NCBI GenBank assembly: GCA_944548615.1
Contig: OX155963.1
Span: forward strand, 31,571,985-31,635,984
From: Micropterix aruncella
Taxonomy: Eukaryota; Arthropoda; Insecta; Lepidoptera; Micropterigidae
Direction of reading: 5' to 3'
DNA length: 64,000 nt
Within the stretch, counting starts at the first letter, position 1, and each line of letters begins with the position of its first letter. Of this stretch, positions 52,656 through 63,647 are shown piece after piece. A model generated the notes under the pieces. The model was not told the DNA's origin. It saw only the letters and a list, made by a program, of their open reading frames with translations, and ran no database searches. The translations under genes and the position numbers were made by a program.

Positions 52656-53724
52656 CGTATAGGTAGGTCGGTTAAGGCGACGATGTAGGTAAATTTCAAA
52701 AATTACATTTTTTGGCAATTTTTGAACAGTCATACTGAAATAACTGATGATGTTAGCCAACAAAAAAAAATTATCGTAACTCACGGTACCTTTTTTAAGT
52801 AGATAGCTATTTCAGATTTTTTTTAAAGTATTGGAAAATTGAGGAAAGTAATTAAATATGGGAGCTATACAGGAAATTTTCATTTTAGAGCATTTTTTGA
52901 AACGTGCCTCACACTAAACTGCACTATCAAGAAACTCAAAAAAAATACTACGGCATTTTAACAATAGTTGTAAAGAGGAATGCTTTCGCATAAATTTAAA
53001 AAAATAAGTTTTTCTTTTTAAAAAAAAATATATAAAAAGTGTAACTTTCATCCATATTCACTGTTAAATATTACTTATTACTGTGTGTTTTTTTTCAAGT
53101 TTGTTTTTTTTTACATAAACTATGTACAATAAACTTGTAGTACTGACGATTATTTTTTTCAAATAAAATATCAGTATATTTTAAAAATAATATTTTGCGG
53201 AGCCCGTTTATATTATTTTTGTCATACAATGAGATGAGCGCGCTCTTCTCGCGACGACGCGCTGGCATTCAAAATGCCGCAAGCGACATTGGGTCAATAT
53301 GGTTCTTATGTGAGGATCAATTACTGATTCAAATGGCATAACAGCCAACCTTTTATAATGAAATGTTATTGGCTCTTAGAAACGTGCTTCATTTCGGCTT
53401 CGAAGGCCGACATATGCGGTTGCGTTCGCGACGCTTTGTTTCATGACTTATTATTACCAAATTGACATTTCGATGGATCGGAGATGTGAAAGTAAAAAAA
53501 TATCGGTTTTAGATGGCTATTTCACCGTGTAAATGAAAGAGGTTTAAAAACATGATAAATCATATGTTGAAAAATAGAAACAATAATAAGTAAAATAATA
53601 TTTAATATTTATTTATTTATTATTTATTTATTTTTTAATTTACAATATTACTTTTTTTTAATAAAAAGTGTTCATTTATTTGATAACAATGTTTCTTTAT
53701 GTATAAAAACAAAAAAAAATATAC
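52656..53724. other. AT-rich spacer right of pogo
   Basis: Contains a GC-richer patch at 53210-53440 (AGCGCGCTCTTCTCGCGACG) and simple A/T tracts. No recognisable protein motif on either strand. Confidence 0.5.
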
Positions 53725-53806
53725 ATATCGGTAGGTTTTGAACCTACGACCGGTGTGATCTTATCCGAGTTTAAAACAAGTGCGCCACTTCAGCTTGCTT
53801 CCCGCG
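53725..53806 (-). repeat. tRNA-like sequence, probably a SINE head
   Basis: The minus strand has an A-box-like AGCTGAAGTGGCGC and a textbook T-arm GTAGG-TTCAAAA-CCTAC (5-bp stem, 7-base loop). The acceptor strands (GGAAGCA versus GATATGT) do not pair and no regular anticodon stem forms. It is therefore a tRNA-derived repeat or pseudogene rather than a working tRNA. Confidence 0.55.
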
Positions 53807-54042
53807 AGTCAAAATGTGTCATATATAAGGGGACAGTAAATAATGCCAATATATTTGCGTTAGAGCCATATGACAGAGCTATACACCATGTATAAATATA
53901 ATATACAATTAGGCTACGATTCTGACCGTTCTAATATAGAAAACCGTCAGATAGGCAGAATTGTAATTTAAAAAACAAAACGTAGGTATCTACTTTTTAA
54001 AAGCTTTTATTCAACTTGTAATGTCTGTGAAAAAAAACTAAA

Positions 54043-55181
54043 AATGCGAAGAAATATTACATCAGCAGTAGCTTACAATAAATGTCAAAACTTTTCAATT
54101 GATGAGAAAATTGATTGCCTGTATAATGACATTTTGAACGCCCCGATAGATGCATTTGGAAACTATGATAAATGTAGAAGTTTTTAAAATTGTTTGTCGG
54201 AAAATGAAACACTGGATGCATTGAGTTGTTTGATGGGTGACATTATTTGGGAAAGAATACGTTACATAACTTAAAACGTAGGTAGCAATACATGCAAGAA
54301 GCCTAATTCATGATGTAGATAGTAATGTTCTCGAAAGGTTTAACGGCATCATTGCAAAATTTATTGGTGGTAAGAGGACAAATTACATCTAAAAGCAGTC
54401 TTACCAAACGCGATGAAATGCGGCAGTTATATCATTTAATACAAAACAGCCACTGTCAAGATTACATAAAAAATATATAGGCAAAAGTCCCTCTGGCAGG
54501 ATATCAAAAGTGGAATAAAGAAGACAGAGGCATTTAAGTAAATCCATTCTTTATAAAAGAAATAAAAGCAGAAAGTTTTTTTGAAAAAAAACAATAATTC
54601 GCATTATGGAGAACATTGCAACCAACCCGATGTTCCATCAGAAATATTCGAAAAAAGCAAAGCTCTGTTATTTCAAGAATTGGAAAATAGAAAAATGATC
54701 GATTGCGAATTGAAAAACTTACGGTTATTCAAGGTGAAAGCAGCGAGTGGTTGGAATTACGAAGAAAAATGGTAACTGCGTCTAACTTTGGCAAAATTGT
54801 CAATAGTTAACAACACACAAAATGCGCCAATTTAGTTAAATCCATGACTGAAAATGGGATTTGAGCAACGTAGCATCAATTTGCCATGGAAAAGAAAATG
54901 AAACAACTGCACTAGAATGAAAAATATGTCTAGAAAAAGTGGAAATTCAGCAATGTGGATTATTCATTGACCCTAAATTTCCATTTTTGGGAGCTTCTCC
55001 AGATGGAATATCTGATGATTATATTTTTGAAGTCAAATTTCCCATTACAGCGCATAGAATCTGGTTAACGGAAGCGACAAGAAAAAGAAAAGTGACATTT
55101 TGGAAACAGAAAGATGGAAAACTTGAAATCAGCATCAAACATCACTGGTACGTTCAAGTTCAAGGACAGGTCCATATATAA
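54043..55181 (+). pseudogene. Degenerate gene with YqaJ-type recombinase/exonuclease domain
   Basis: Blocks in order on the plus strand: VAYNKCQNFSIDEKIDCLYN, DILNAPIDAFGNYDKCRSF, VLERFNGIIAKFIGGKRTNY, NTKQPLSRLHKKYIGKSPSG, KMVTASNFGKIVNS, HGKENETTALE and VEIQQCGLFIDPKFPFLGAS, PDGISDDYIFEVKFP. The last three match the YqaJ/lambda-exonuclease nuclease core: early R/S-x-FG, E in GKENE, D in SPDG and E-x-K (EVK). The EVK residues follow with FP where CP is usual. At least eight stops or frameshifts separate the blocks. Such proteins recur in insect genomes, often TE-associated; the parental element is not identified. It is cut at the right by a LINE tail. Confidence 0.75.
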
Positions 55182-55870
55182 TTTCTTTTTATTTATTTTT
55201 TTTTAATTTTATTTCTGGAAAAATACAGCGCATACAATATACATACGTGTGCATAAATGTACAAAAAAAAGAAAAACATTACGCCTATAATCGTTTATTA
55301 CACATTTGGATTTCAGCATATTACACTTAAAATTATAAAATAAACAAAGTTCATATTAAATATAAAAAATATATAGAAAACCGATGGGAGAGGTAGGGAA
55401 TTGGAAGTGATTAGGAAGAAGGAGTTAGACGATGGTATGTGTATATTTATAGATATAAATAAAGATATAGATAGGTCGTATAGTGGTTATATAGATACAG
55501 ATATTTATTGATGTTTATAGGTATTTATAGATATATAATAAATATTTATAGATATTTATAAATATTTGTGGTAGCTACTGATATGTTGTATAGAAAGTAT
55601 ATAACTTATTACTATAGGTATTAACAAGCTCGTTAGGTGCAATTGATTTGAATAATTCTTTAACGAACGTCGGTTGGTTGAGGTTTAAATGTCGATGGTG
55701 GAGAAACAAGAGTCGTACGTGCATATCAGCCCATAAGCGATGGAATGTTTCCCGTAGTTGGTATTGGCACGAGAGACCTCAAACGTGCGTGAATTGCGAA
55801 TTAATCGCTGAGGAACGAAAAAACGTAAGTTTTCAACAAGGTATAAACTATCCGTGGTATTGTGGATAAC
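55182..55870 (-). pseudogene. Probable LINE C-terminal remnant inserted at the end of the YqaJ relic
   Basis: The minus strand has an A/T-rich tail at 55182-55220 and, far upstream, RANTNYGKHSIAYG followed by NQPTFVKELFKSI in a shifted frame. This resembles the 'R.RTNYGK.S..Y..P' and 'FK..L' C-terminal blocks of Crack-type LINEs. A 73-codon plus-strand frame here is a shadow. Between them 55440-55610 is an ATTTATAGAT-rich low-complexity patch. The call is weak. Confidence 0.35.
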
Positions 55871-56362
<492 letters not shown>

Positions 56363-56418
56363 GACATACATACACACATAAATATATTGTATATAATAAA
56401 GTAATAAGTAAATTTAAA

Positions 56419-57543
56419 TTAATTATCGTTCCTGAGCTTTTCTTCGACTGCGTGAAGAAAAGGCTTCCTGTCCAGAGAAAAAATGTCAAGGTCATTAAAC
56501 CTGTTATTAAAAGAGGTGAGTAACCGTATCATAGTAGAGTTGCTGAAGTGGCTTGAATTGCACCTGGGCACATGAAACAAACGAGAAACTCGGATACTTC
56601 TGGGGGGCACTCTCAAGGAAATTCGCTCAGTTAAAGCTGGACAGTCTATTAAACCATGAAGGATGTCATATAGGAAAGACATGTCGGTTATGGTCCGTCT
56701 ATTATAGAGCAGTGCAACCTTAAAGTAATCCGCTCTTTCCTCATATGTCTCGAAGTTCGAGTGCTCGCGCCAATTTAGGTATCGCAAGAAACGCTTTTGG
56801 ACGCACTCAACCTTGTTGACAGATGCAGCATACATCGGTGACCATATAGTGGATCCGAAGTCTAAGACACTTCTGACATATGCGTAATACAGTGTTTTTA
56901 AGGCGAGGGTGTCACTGAACGGTCTGCATACTCTAAACAAAAATCCTAACATTTTCTTGGCCTTAAGAACTATGTAATCTATGTGGTCGTTGTATGTAAG
57001 CTTCGTATCTAAATAAAGTCCGAGGTCGCGTATTAAAGATGTTTTTGGAATGTTTTCGCCATCGATAAGATAGTTATATACAATTGGCCGAGTATTTCTG
57101 GTAAAACTGATGGTATTGCACTTTAAGGGATTGAGGCAGAGCTTGTTTTTGTGGCAGTATACCAAGAGTCGGTCTAGATCGCGTTGCATGTTTATGCAAT
57201 CTTTCGCACCTTTAATGGTGGAATAAATTTTTAGATCATCGGCATAAACGATAAATTTAGATGTGTGAAAGCAAGAGGCGATGTCATTAATATAAATATT
57301 AAACAATAATGGCCCGAGATGCGAACCTTGCGGTACTCCAGAAGGTACTCTAACATACTCGGACCTATAACCACCAACAGTGACAGCTTGATGTCGATTG
57401 GCCACATAAGACGCAAACCATCTCAACAGATCCCCGTGAATTCCGAACTGTAGTAATTTGGTAATTAGTATGGGGTGATTAACCCTGTCAAAGGCCTTCG
57501 AAAAGTCAGTGTACACGGCGTCCGTCTGTAGGCGTTTATCCAT
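56419..57543 (-). pseudogene. 5'-truncated Jockey-clade LINE ORF2 with intact RT palm and C-terminus
   Basis: About 374 of the 414 open codons belong to the LINE: DKRLQTDAVYTDFSKAFDRV (motif A), VPSGVPQGSHLGPLLFNIYI (motif B), FIVYADDLKIYST (motif C, intact YADD), then KNKLCLNPLKCNTISF, IRDLGLYLDTKLTYNDH, YAYVRSVLDFGSTIWSP and the terminal [19 protein letters not shown]. No frame breaks, so it is young. The endonuclease and RT fingers are missing; the coding match starts at a 14-bp snap-back hairpin (57529-57560), and the first ~40 codons of the open frame are not LINE. Without the endonuclease it cannot retrotranspose alone. Confidence 0.92.
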
Positions 57544-58504
57544 GTGTGGATAAACGCCTATAACTGGAAAGGAAGTGTGCCTATTTACATTTTGGTCTGG
57601 TAAAAACGATCTCCTCAAAACCGAATATATACAGACGGATGATTTGATTTGGACAAATGTCATGGAAAAAACTTGTTTGTTTTTATATGGACTGTGTATT
57701 ACCTGAAATTATCGATCCAGGAGTATGAAGGAATATGGATTTAAGGGAGCCTGAATACACTTTGAAAGAAGCAAATAAAAGAAACGACACGATAAAACGA
57801 AAGAAATCGGTTCCTCTCCCTTGTCCAACGCTTAAGCGGTAGTTAGTTTTCAGTGATTCCATCACAAAGTGAGCAAAGAACTCACAGAGAATGTACTTGC
57901 CAATAACACTCCAAAGCAAAGCACAAGCAATATAGAGCCACCGAAAAGTACACGATATTCCAAATCTGTGCTGAGTACAGATCTAATTAATAATGATGAA
58001 CAGGCTTTTGAAAATGTATTATCATTTGATGAATTTTAATTACAAAAGTCGGCGCACCACTACAAAGCGACACTGTCAAGGCTACAAAAAGGAAGTCTCA
58101 AATGTACTGCGCAATTTTAAATGTATTTATTCGTCTCTTTACATTTAATATGTATGTATCTACTCAGAAATAACAGACTACTTTGCCAACCAGAAATGTC
58201 TTCATAATTTTTTGTCTTAATGATTTTATATTTTAATTAATAATTATTTATTTTTAATGATGTGTATTTCTTTAAAGTTTACAATGATGTGCTTACAGTA
58301 TCTAAAAATAAATTATATTACCTTTTAATTAAATAATTATTTAATGAAAATGTACAAGGCGATGGGTGTCGTTATGTCCTCCTCAAAGAACTATTATACC
58401 GCGAATAAATAGTTCGATACACAATGTTGTTTTTTAATTCGATGCTAAATGTTTTTTCTGCCAAAAAATACTATCAAAAACTGTCACTACAACTATCAAA
58501 AAAA
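57544..58504. other. Spacer upstream of the Jockey element
   Basis: A plus-strand frame at about 57860-58040 (VLANNTPKQSTSNIEPPKST, ... NDEQAFENVLSFDEF, stop) has protein-like composition but no recognised domain and no usable start. A 78-codon minus frame overlaps it. I cannot assign either. Confidence 0.35.
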
Positions 58505-58735
58505 TACTAAAGCTGTATCTCACGGAACATGAATTGCGATTTATGTCATTTAAAAGCCCTTGGAAAACTGTATCCAAAACAGTTAACGGCATTTCTCCAA
58601 TTGTCATCTATCACCATTTAAAATAATTTTAAAATGTCGAAAATTAATTAGTGACAGGTGACTGTTCTTAATACAGTTTTTCAGGGACTTTCAAATGACA
58701 TATCGCAAATGAAATTCTGTAAGATATGGCTTCTG
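58505..58735. repeat. MITE-like inverted repeat, ~230 bp
   Basis: The left arm AAGCTGTATCTCACGGAA, ATTGCGATTTATGTCATTTA, GGAAAACTGTAT is mirrored by TACAGTTTTTCAGGGACTTT, CAAATGACATATCGCAAATG and TAAGATATGGCTT. Arms are ~80 bp at roughly 80% identity. AACTGTCAC / GACAGTGAT words outside suggest that the ends may extend to about 58460 and 58765. Confidence 0.72.
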
Positions 58736-58784
58736 TCAATTTTTGACAGTGATAGTTTGGTTTAACAGTTGACAGCCAAAATCT

Positions 58785-59015
58785 AATGGGCGCATTCCAG
58801 GGTGATACTATCCCTATGTTCCAAATTTCAACTCAATCGGTTCAACGGCTCGGCAGTTATCGTGAGAGATTACATACAGGCAAACAGACATACATTTCTC
58901 TGAAAATGGTCTTAATCATCTTGGTGGACCTCAAAATGGACATCTCTATCGTTATCTAAACATTTTTTTCCGCACGATCACAATACCTTCCCTACCAGTG
59001 GCAGCCGGGAAAGTA
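58785..59015 (+). repeat. Family A repeat, copy 5 (body only)
   Basis: CCAAATTTCAACTCAATCGG, TATCGTGAGAGATTACATAC, CAGACATACATTTCTCTGAA, TCTTAATCATCTTGGTGGAC and ATCACAATACCTTCCC follow the family order, ending at GCCGGGAAAGT. The 5' half is absent. Confidence 0.65.
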
Positions 59016-59592
59016 ATATAATGTTTAAGTTTAGATGATGATAAAGCGTAGCCTTCTTCACCAGCGTAGGTACATGACACTTGCATAATCCTAAAATATA
59101 AATCCCATTGCAATAGTGTATACCTAGTGTGTTTAGTCCAGACATCGATAGCGAGTGAATATCGCTGCGAGATGAGTCAACATAATAAACACCTGCCCCG
59201 TCGCGAGGGGAGGGGGTAAGTAGGCGGGGCTTAAAAACTCAGATACGGTTTATTTTTTAAGTAGTACGTCGCCTTAAATAAGGAGAGTGCATTCCGAAGC
59301 GGTAGTCACACAAATTGGGCTCGACGGCTCGATAACTCGGGATGGCGCCCATGTCGGGCGGCTTGCCGCATTTTAGCATAATAATTTGCTCGCATATGCG
59401 GAGTAATTGTGTCGGACCACGCGACCTTACCGTAGGTCCTGGTAGCCTTGGATCCACCATTTTTCCGTGAAAAAACTTGACATTGGCGCTCCTGGTCTCC
59501 AGCATTTGAGATTAATGATTTAAAAAAAAAACTCACGAAAGGAATATACTGGATGGATTTTTTGTGAACGTGGAATAAAAAACCCATCAAAG
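59016..59592. other. Spacer with GC-rich patch
   Basis: 59300-59470 is GC-rich with overlapping 82- and 94-codon minus frames lacking known motifs. GTCGCGAGGGGAGGGG near 59203 is a G-rich tract. No supported gene. Confidence 0.45.
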
Positions 59593-59690
59593 AAAAAAAT
59601 CGGTTGTGTCCCCCAAAACTTTCCCGGCAAGCAGACGACCCCTCCCCGCACCAAACCCCTCACCCCCCCCCCCCACGCGTACCCTTTTAG
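59593..59690 (+). repeat. Family A head with C-rich tract
   Basis: AAAAAAATCGGTTGTGTCCC, CTTTCCCGGCAAGCAGACG and CCCCTCCCCGCACC followed by a C12 run: head plus C-rich module of family A, as in the 16.5-kb copy, with the body missing. Confidence 0.72.
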
Positions 59691-60506
59691 TGAAACTAAT
59701 CCGGTGCTAGGGTTGGAATTTTAGGCTTGTCGAAACAATTTTTGTTGTGATGTTTATCATCATCATTTCCGCCCGCAACATCATCTTTTCATCCCGCAAC
59801 AGTAGCTTTAATTTGGTAACATTTTACTAACAACTTGAATATTACGATGAATAACTTTACTACGTAACTATACGAATTATTGACTATTTCAATTATGAGC
59901 CTCCTATTTTGATTATTTATATTTATATTTTGCCAATCTAGTAGGTGCTTAACGGTCTAAAAAGCCGCATGCGTGACTTCGCAGATGTGGCAGTCAAAAT
60001 TGCGCTCTTTCACGGGGGGCGACTATGTTCATATTTCTTTGGGTATCACAGAGACGAATATATAATATTGCTTCCCTTACGACGTCTATTCCAACGGCGC
60101 AATTAAAAACCTATTTTGTGGCCGTATGAGGCCGAGTAGGTCTGATACGCACTGTAAAGAAGTTCAACCTTGCGGTGAAAAGACCTCATACGCATTGGAT
60201 GAAAGTCCATCAAAATGGCCTCGCAACCAGCGTGGTAAATGTTTGACTACCTACGTATGTTAAGTAATGAGCAGTAACGAGACTTACTACTTTACACAAA
60301 TATTTTGGACACGACGAAAATGTAATGTTTGGGGGGGGGGGGGGGGGGGACAGTGGGGGTGGGTTTCTGTCTATAGATAGTTAAAATAAATTATAGTGGG
60401 AATTTAGGGCATCCAATATGCTGAATAGAGTTAGATAATTAAGTAACTAAGGATTATAAAAAAGGAAAAGAAATAATGAATACACTCGTACGTTTTGATT
60501 TTACTT
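59691..60506. other. Spacer with a long poly-G run
   Basis: 60330-60349 is an uninterrupted G run of ~20 bases followed by GTGGGGGTGGG, a likely quadruplex former. No genes recognised. Confidence 0.5.
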
Positions 60507-60905
60507 CTAAATGAACAATGAACAAATGATACATAATAGTGCATAACACAAAATTAAATTAAAATTGCACTTTCCGGTGTTTTTCTTTGCAAATCTTTCA
60601 ATTATCTTCTCTTTGTCTACTGGAATATCAAAATGAATATGCAGCAATGCCAACCCTGTTAACCTATCCTCTACCATCGTGGATCGTAGCCAGGTTTTTA
60701 GTCGCCTCAGAGTTGAAAAACTTCTTTCGTCAGTCGCCACACTTACAGGCAAGGAGGCCATGATAAGGATGAGGCGATGTATGCCAGGGTAGATGAATTC
60801 GTTGGCCAGATCTAGAACATCTAGAATATTTTTTGGTTCCGAATAAGCGGAATTATTTCTCTTGTCCCTTCTAAAACTTTCTTTCCAGATCTTGCATTCT
60901 CCCAG
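60507..60905 (-). pseudogene. hAT transposase C-terminal dimerisation domain
   Basis: The minus strand reads NILDVLDLANEFIYPGIHRL, LIMASLPVSVATDERSFSTL, RRLKTWLRSTMVEDRLTGLA, LLHIHFDIPVDKEKIIERFA. The 'LP.S.A..ERSFS.L..IK..LRS.M...RL..LA.L.I' block is the hallmark hAT C-terminal dimerisation region. One frameshift is seen near 60830. The catalytic RNase H-fold and BED finger are missing. Confidence 0.85.
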
Positions 60906-61144
60906 AACTCCTGCCGCACGAACTCCTAGGAGACTCTTATGTCAGTGTAAAAGTGTAGTGGTTTAGTCGTCAGTGTAGACGTATATCGTCGGTGTAGGTA
61001 GACGATAAAATCTGTAGATTGTAGGTAATTGTCATTCAGGAATCTTGCCCGCTTTTTGTCAATATTTTTTTTTTCAATCCTCGTTGGGGGGGGGGGGAGC
61101 AGTCGCCCCCTCTGCCCTCCCCCCCCCCCATAGATCCGCGCCTG
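60507..61144 (-). mobile_element. hAT transposon remnant, internally deleted
   Basis: The right end, read on the minus strand, is CAGGCGCGGATCTATGGGGG, a hAT-style terminus starting CAGG, with poly-G/poly-C tracts at 61085-61130. It lies ~240 bp upstream of the surviving C-terminal domain, so most of the transposase is deleted. The opposite terminus could not be found, so the left boundary is the end of the coding match. Confidence 0.6.
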
Positions 61145-61555
61145 GGGACGTACCTTTCAAGTTGTTAAATTTCTGACGAGACATATTGCTAGTTCGTTAT
61201 CGTTGGTTCATTTTTAAATTTTGCAAATTGCTGCAGTACTCTTATATGGATTGGTCTGTATTAGTTTTGTATGCATATTTTTCGTGTCTGCCTCCTCGAC
61301 TCCTCCCACTCACCACGCTACCCGTAGGTCACGCGAAGTTCTACGACCCACCCGAACTTACACGGCTACCGACCACACAACTCTCGTAAGCATTAACCGC
61401 CGCCGTGGCTCGCCGATCGATCCAACTTTGCCCAGCGTTATATTATTTAGTTGTTGCGGCACTCGCTACTGTTTAATTTTTCCGAAACTCCACACCCTGT
61501 TGGGTCTGTTGTGACCAACATAGCTCTCTCCGTTGGTTCCTAATGGTTCCGTGCA
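61145..61555. other. Moderately GC-rich spacer
   Basis: Two overlapping plus frames (67 and 97 codons) at 61186-61514 have no recognisable domain. This may be further LINE 3'UTR/SINE-type sequence, since it adjoins the next repeat without a visible boundary. Confidence 0.4.
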
Positions 61556-62213
61556 GCTGGGAGTTAATGGGCCCTTGCTGAGTTGGCCACGAAAACCCAT
61601 TCTGTTTAGGGTTGGCCACACTCACGGGTCAACACCTATCTGACGGCCTCCACGCATGAAGTGCGAGCCTGGGTAGGACTCTGGCCTTATGGTTAGTTTC
61701 CCCTGGGAATCAACCTACTGGCACTCCTGGACGGTCTGCGCACCGTGCGGCATAAGCCAATCGATTGCGCACTCTGACTAACAGTTGGGGGAGTCTGGAA
61801 GCAGTACTTTTTCCTATAGAGCGGGGGTATTTGCGGACCTTACGGCGATTGCTCTTAAAACGACCATCGGCTACCCGAACCGGACAAAGGATGCCGTGGT
61901 CCGCGATAGATTCGGTATACACCGTTTCACCGCTTCGTAAGGGAGAGGACCGCGCAAGCGACCTCGAACTCGTAACCAATCGAGAGACTGGAGTAATCTG
62001 GTCGCAATTGGAAGTAAGGGCGTGAGTGTAAGCCCGCTGGGTAACACTCCTGGCTATCTCGCGGTAAGGCGTTGGCCTCTAACGGGTTTGTGGCGGAGCT
62101 AGACGGTGGACTGTTTTTGTCCTAAGTCTTCTGCGCTCACTCCAGGGAGATAGAACGACTAATCGTTAAAACTTCCTGAGGTGACGGGCTCGCCCGCTGT
62201 AGTCGACAACTCT
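61556..62213 (-). repeat. LINE-3'UTR-like repeat, most complete copy
   Basis: Holds the full order GGGCCCTTGCTGAGTTGGCC, CACACTCACGGGTCAACACC, GGCCTCCACGCATGAAGTGC, AATCGATTGCGCACTCTGAC, GACCATCGGCTACCCGAACC, GGGAGAGGACCGCGCAAGCG, GGTAACACTCCTGGCTATCT, AGGTGACGGGCTCGCCCGCT, which matches copies 1 and 2 at roughly 90% by eye. A ~20-bp segment present in copy 1 (GATCCTGGGTGAACAG) is missing. It serves as the uninterrupted reference for copy 2. Confidence 0.82.
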
Positions 62214-62570
62214 AGTTGTGCATTCCGACTGGAAGAAGGGGGAAGTCTGGAAACGGTAATGTTTCCTTTAGAGCGGGGGTAGTTGTTAACCTTACGGCAA
62301 CTGCCCTTGAAACGACCATTCGGCCACCCGATTCCGGGTGAATAGCCGGGCAAAGGATGCCGTGGTCCTTGATAGATTCGGTAGATATGTTATCACCGGC
62401 ACATAAGGTAGAGGTCCGCGCGAGTGACCTCAATACTGTAACCAGTCAGGAGGTAGGAGGTATCCTGAAGATTAATTTTAGACGGAAATATTCTTCCAAA
62501 CTGGGAGTCAGGGCGCGGGACTGCCCTGATATCTCCGTCTAGAATTACAGGCGGAGATATCCTTCCAAAT
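62214..62570 (-). repeat. Second, diverged unit of the same repeat in head-to-tail array
   Basis: GTTGTGCATTCCGACTGG restarts the repeat at the point equivalent to 61760. It then follows GAGCGGGGGTAGTTG, GAAACGACCATTCGGCCACC, GGTCCTTGATAGATTCGG, ACCAGTCAGGAGGTAGGAGG and ends with two copies of GGAGATATCCTTCC-like sequence (an inverted pair around 62535). It resembles the 48.2-48.7 kb copy more than copy 1. Confidence 0.72.
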
Positions 62571-62793
62571 CTTTATGTCGTCTCGAGTGTCATAGGGTAC
62601 TTTAACTATTCAAATATCAAGCAAATAGTTGTATATAAGTACAATGTCCAAATGTCAATAAATGTACATTCCGAAAATATATGTGTATCTATATGGATAA
62701 ATATATAAACCATTAATATTTCCTAATAAAACCGTTAAAAAATAAAAGTACAATAGTTTACTTTCTGTAACGGCAGTCATGTTTTTTATTAAC
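62571..62793 (+). repeat. Dispersed repeat shared with 25.3-25.6 kb
   Basis: Same ordered words as the 25.3-kb copy, ending CTTTCTGTAACGGCAGTC and a T-run. CTCGAGTGTCATAGG at its left also appears near 25130 as CTTGAGTGTCATAGG, so the family may start ~150 bp earlier there. Confidence 0.65.
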
Positions 62794-63647
62794 TATACTA
62801 ATATTATAAAGAGGTAAAGTTTGTGACGTTGTAGGAAGTAATCTCTGGATCTACTGAACCGATTTTGAAAATTCTTTTACCAATAGAAAGCCACGTTATT
62901 TGTGAGTGTCATAGGCTTGTATTAATCCGAACTTTTTCGTGGTAGTCGGATTTCCAAAGTAAGTCGGAAAAAACGGTCGAACGAAAACGTTTCTAACTAA
63001 CGCTGCCTTAACGATGAGAGATATATGATTAACCCTTGGAGTAAATGGGTATTTTCATGGATGCATCTGTCTCTTTTGCAGGATTTTCGGCGACATCGAC
63101 TTAAAGTACTATAACTACGAAACTACTACACCAATCATAAAAAGAACAACTGCACAATGATTGCATTGAAATTTCGAATATAGAATATTGAAATATCATT
63201 TTGTAAGATAATTATGAATAAATATGAGAACGTCAAAGAAGTGAAAAAAACGCGCGACCAGATTTGGTCGACTCGTACTCAACGGATAATTGTTTCGCGA
63301 CCAGATTTGGTTGACTCATACTCAACGGGTTAAGTTCTAGAGAAAAGTTGTAGAGATTGATAATGCCTACAAAAAAGGCAGCGACAGCATATGTCTAAAT
63401 TTTATATTTAAGTCAGTACTGCGTAAATGGTTAAAGAGATAAGACACTCACAAGAAGACACTCACAAATAACGGTAATATAGTCAAATTGGCATGCAAAT
63501 ACATACATACATATGCAGTAAAAATATAACCCTTCTTTTGGCAGTCAGGAAATAAATCATAGCACTGAGTACTAACCGAACCACACTCATAATTTCATCA
63601 CAAGTAAAAAGTTTTACCGCCCAACGAAGTGGGCATGGGTCAGCCAG
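62794..63647 (+). mobile_element. Helitron-like non-autonomous element (tentative)
   Basis: The start CTATACTAATATTATAAAG and the 3' end with a small hairpin (GCCCA-ACGAAG-TGGGC) followed by GTCAGCCAGT resemble the very common lepidopteran Helitron-type ends (ACTAATATTATAAA at 5'; hairpin then CAGCTAGT at 3'), with the expected CTAG changed to CCAG. No target duplication is expected. The recollection of the family consensus is from memory. It contains a piggyBac-type MITE. Confidence 0.5.
63033..63329. mobile_element. piggyBac-type MITE with TTAA duplication and duplicated subterminal repeat
   Basis: The ends CCCTTGGAGTA and (complement) CCCGTTGAGTA are flanked by TTAA at 63029-63032 and 63330-63333. 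The right end carries two 33-bp near-identical copies (63253-63285 and 63296-63328) of CGCGACCAGATTTGGTCGAC ... ACTCAACGG. There is no coding capacity. It is inserted within the Helitron-like element. Confidence 0.72.

Noticed and set aside
53725..53806. Functional tRNA gene (minus strand)
   Set aside because: Perfect T-arm but no acceptor pairing and no regular anticodon stem.
57860..58040. Possible terminal exon (…NDEQAFENVLSFDEF stop)
   Set aside because: The only nearby acceptor (TTTTCAG) would put an in-frame TGA first; no other exon found.
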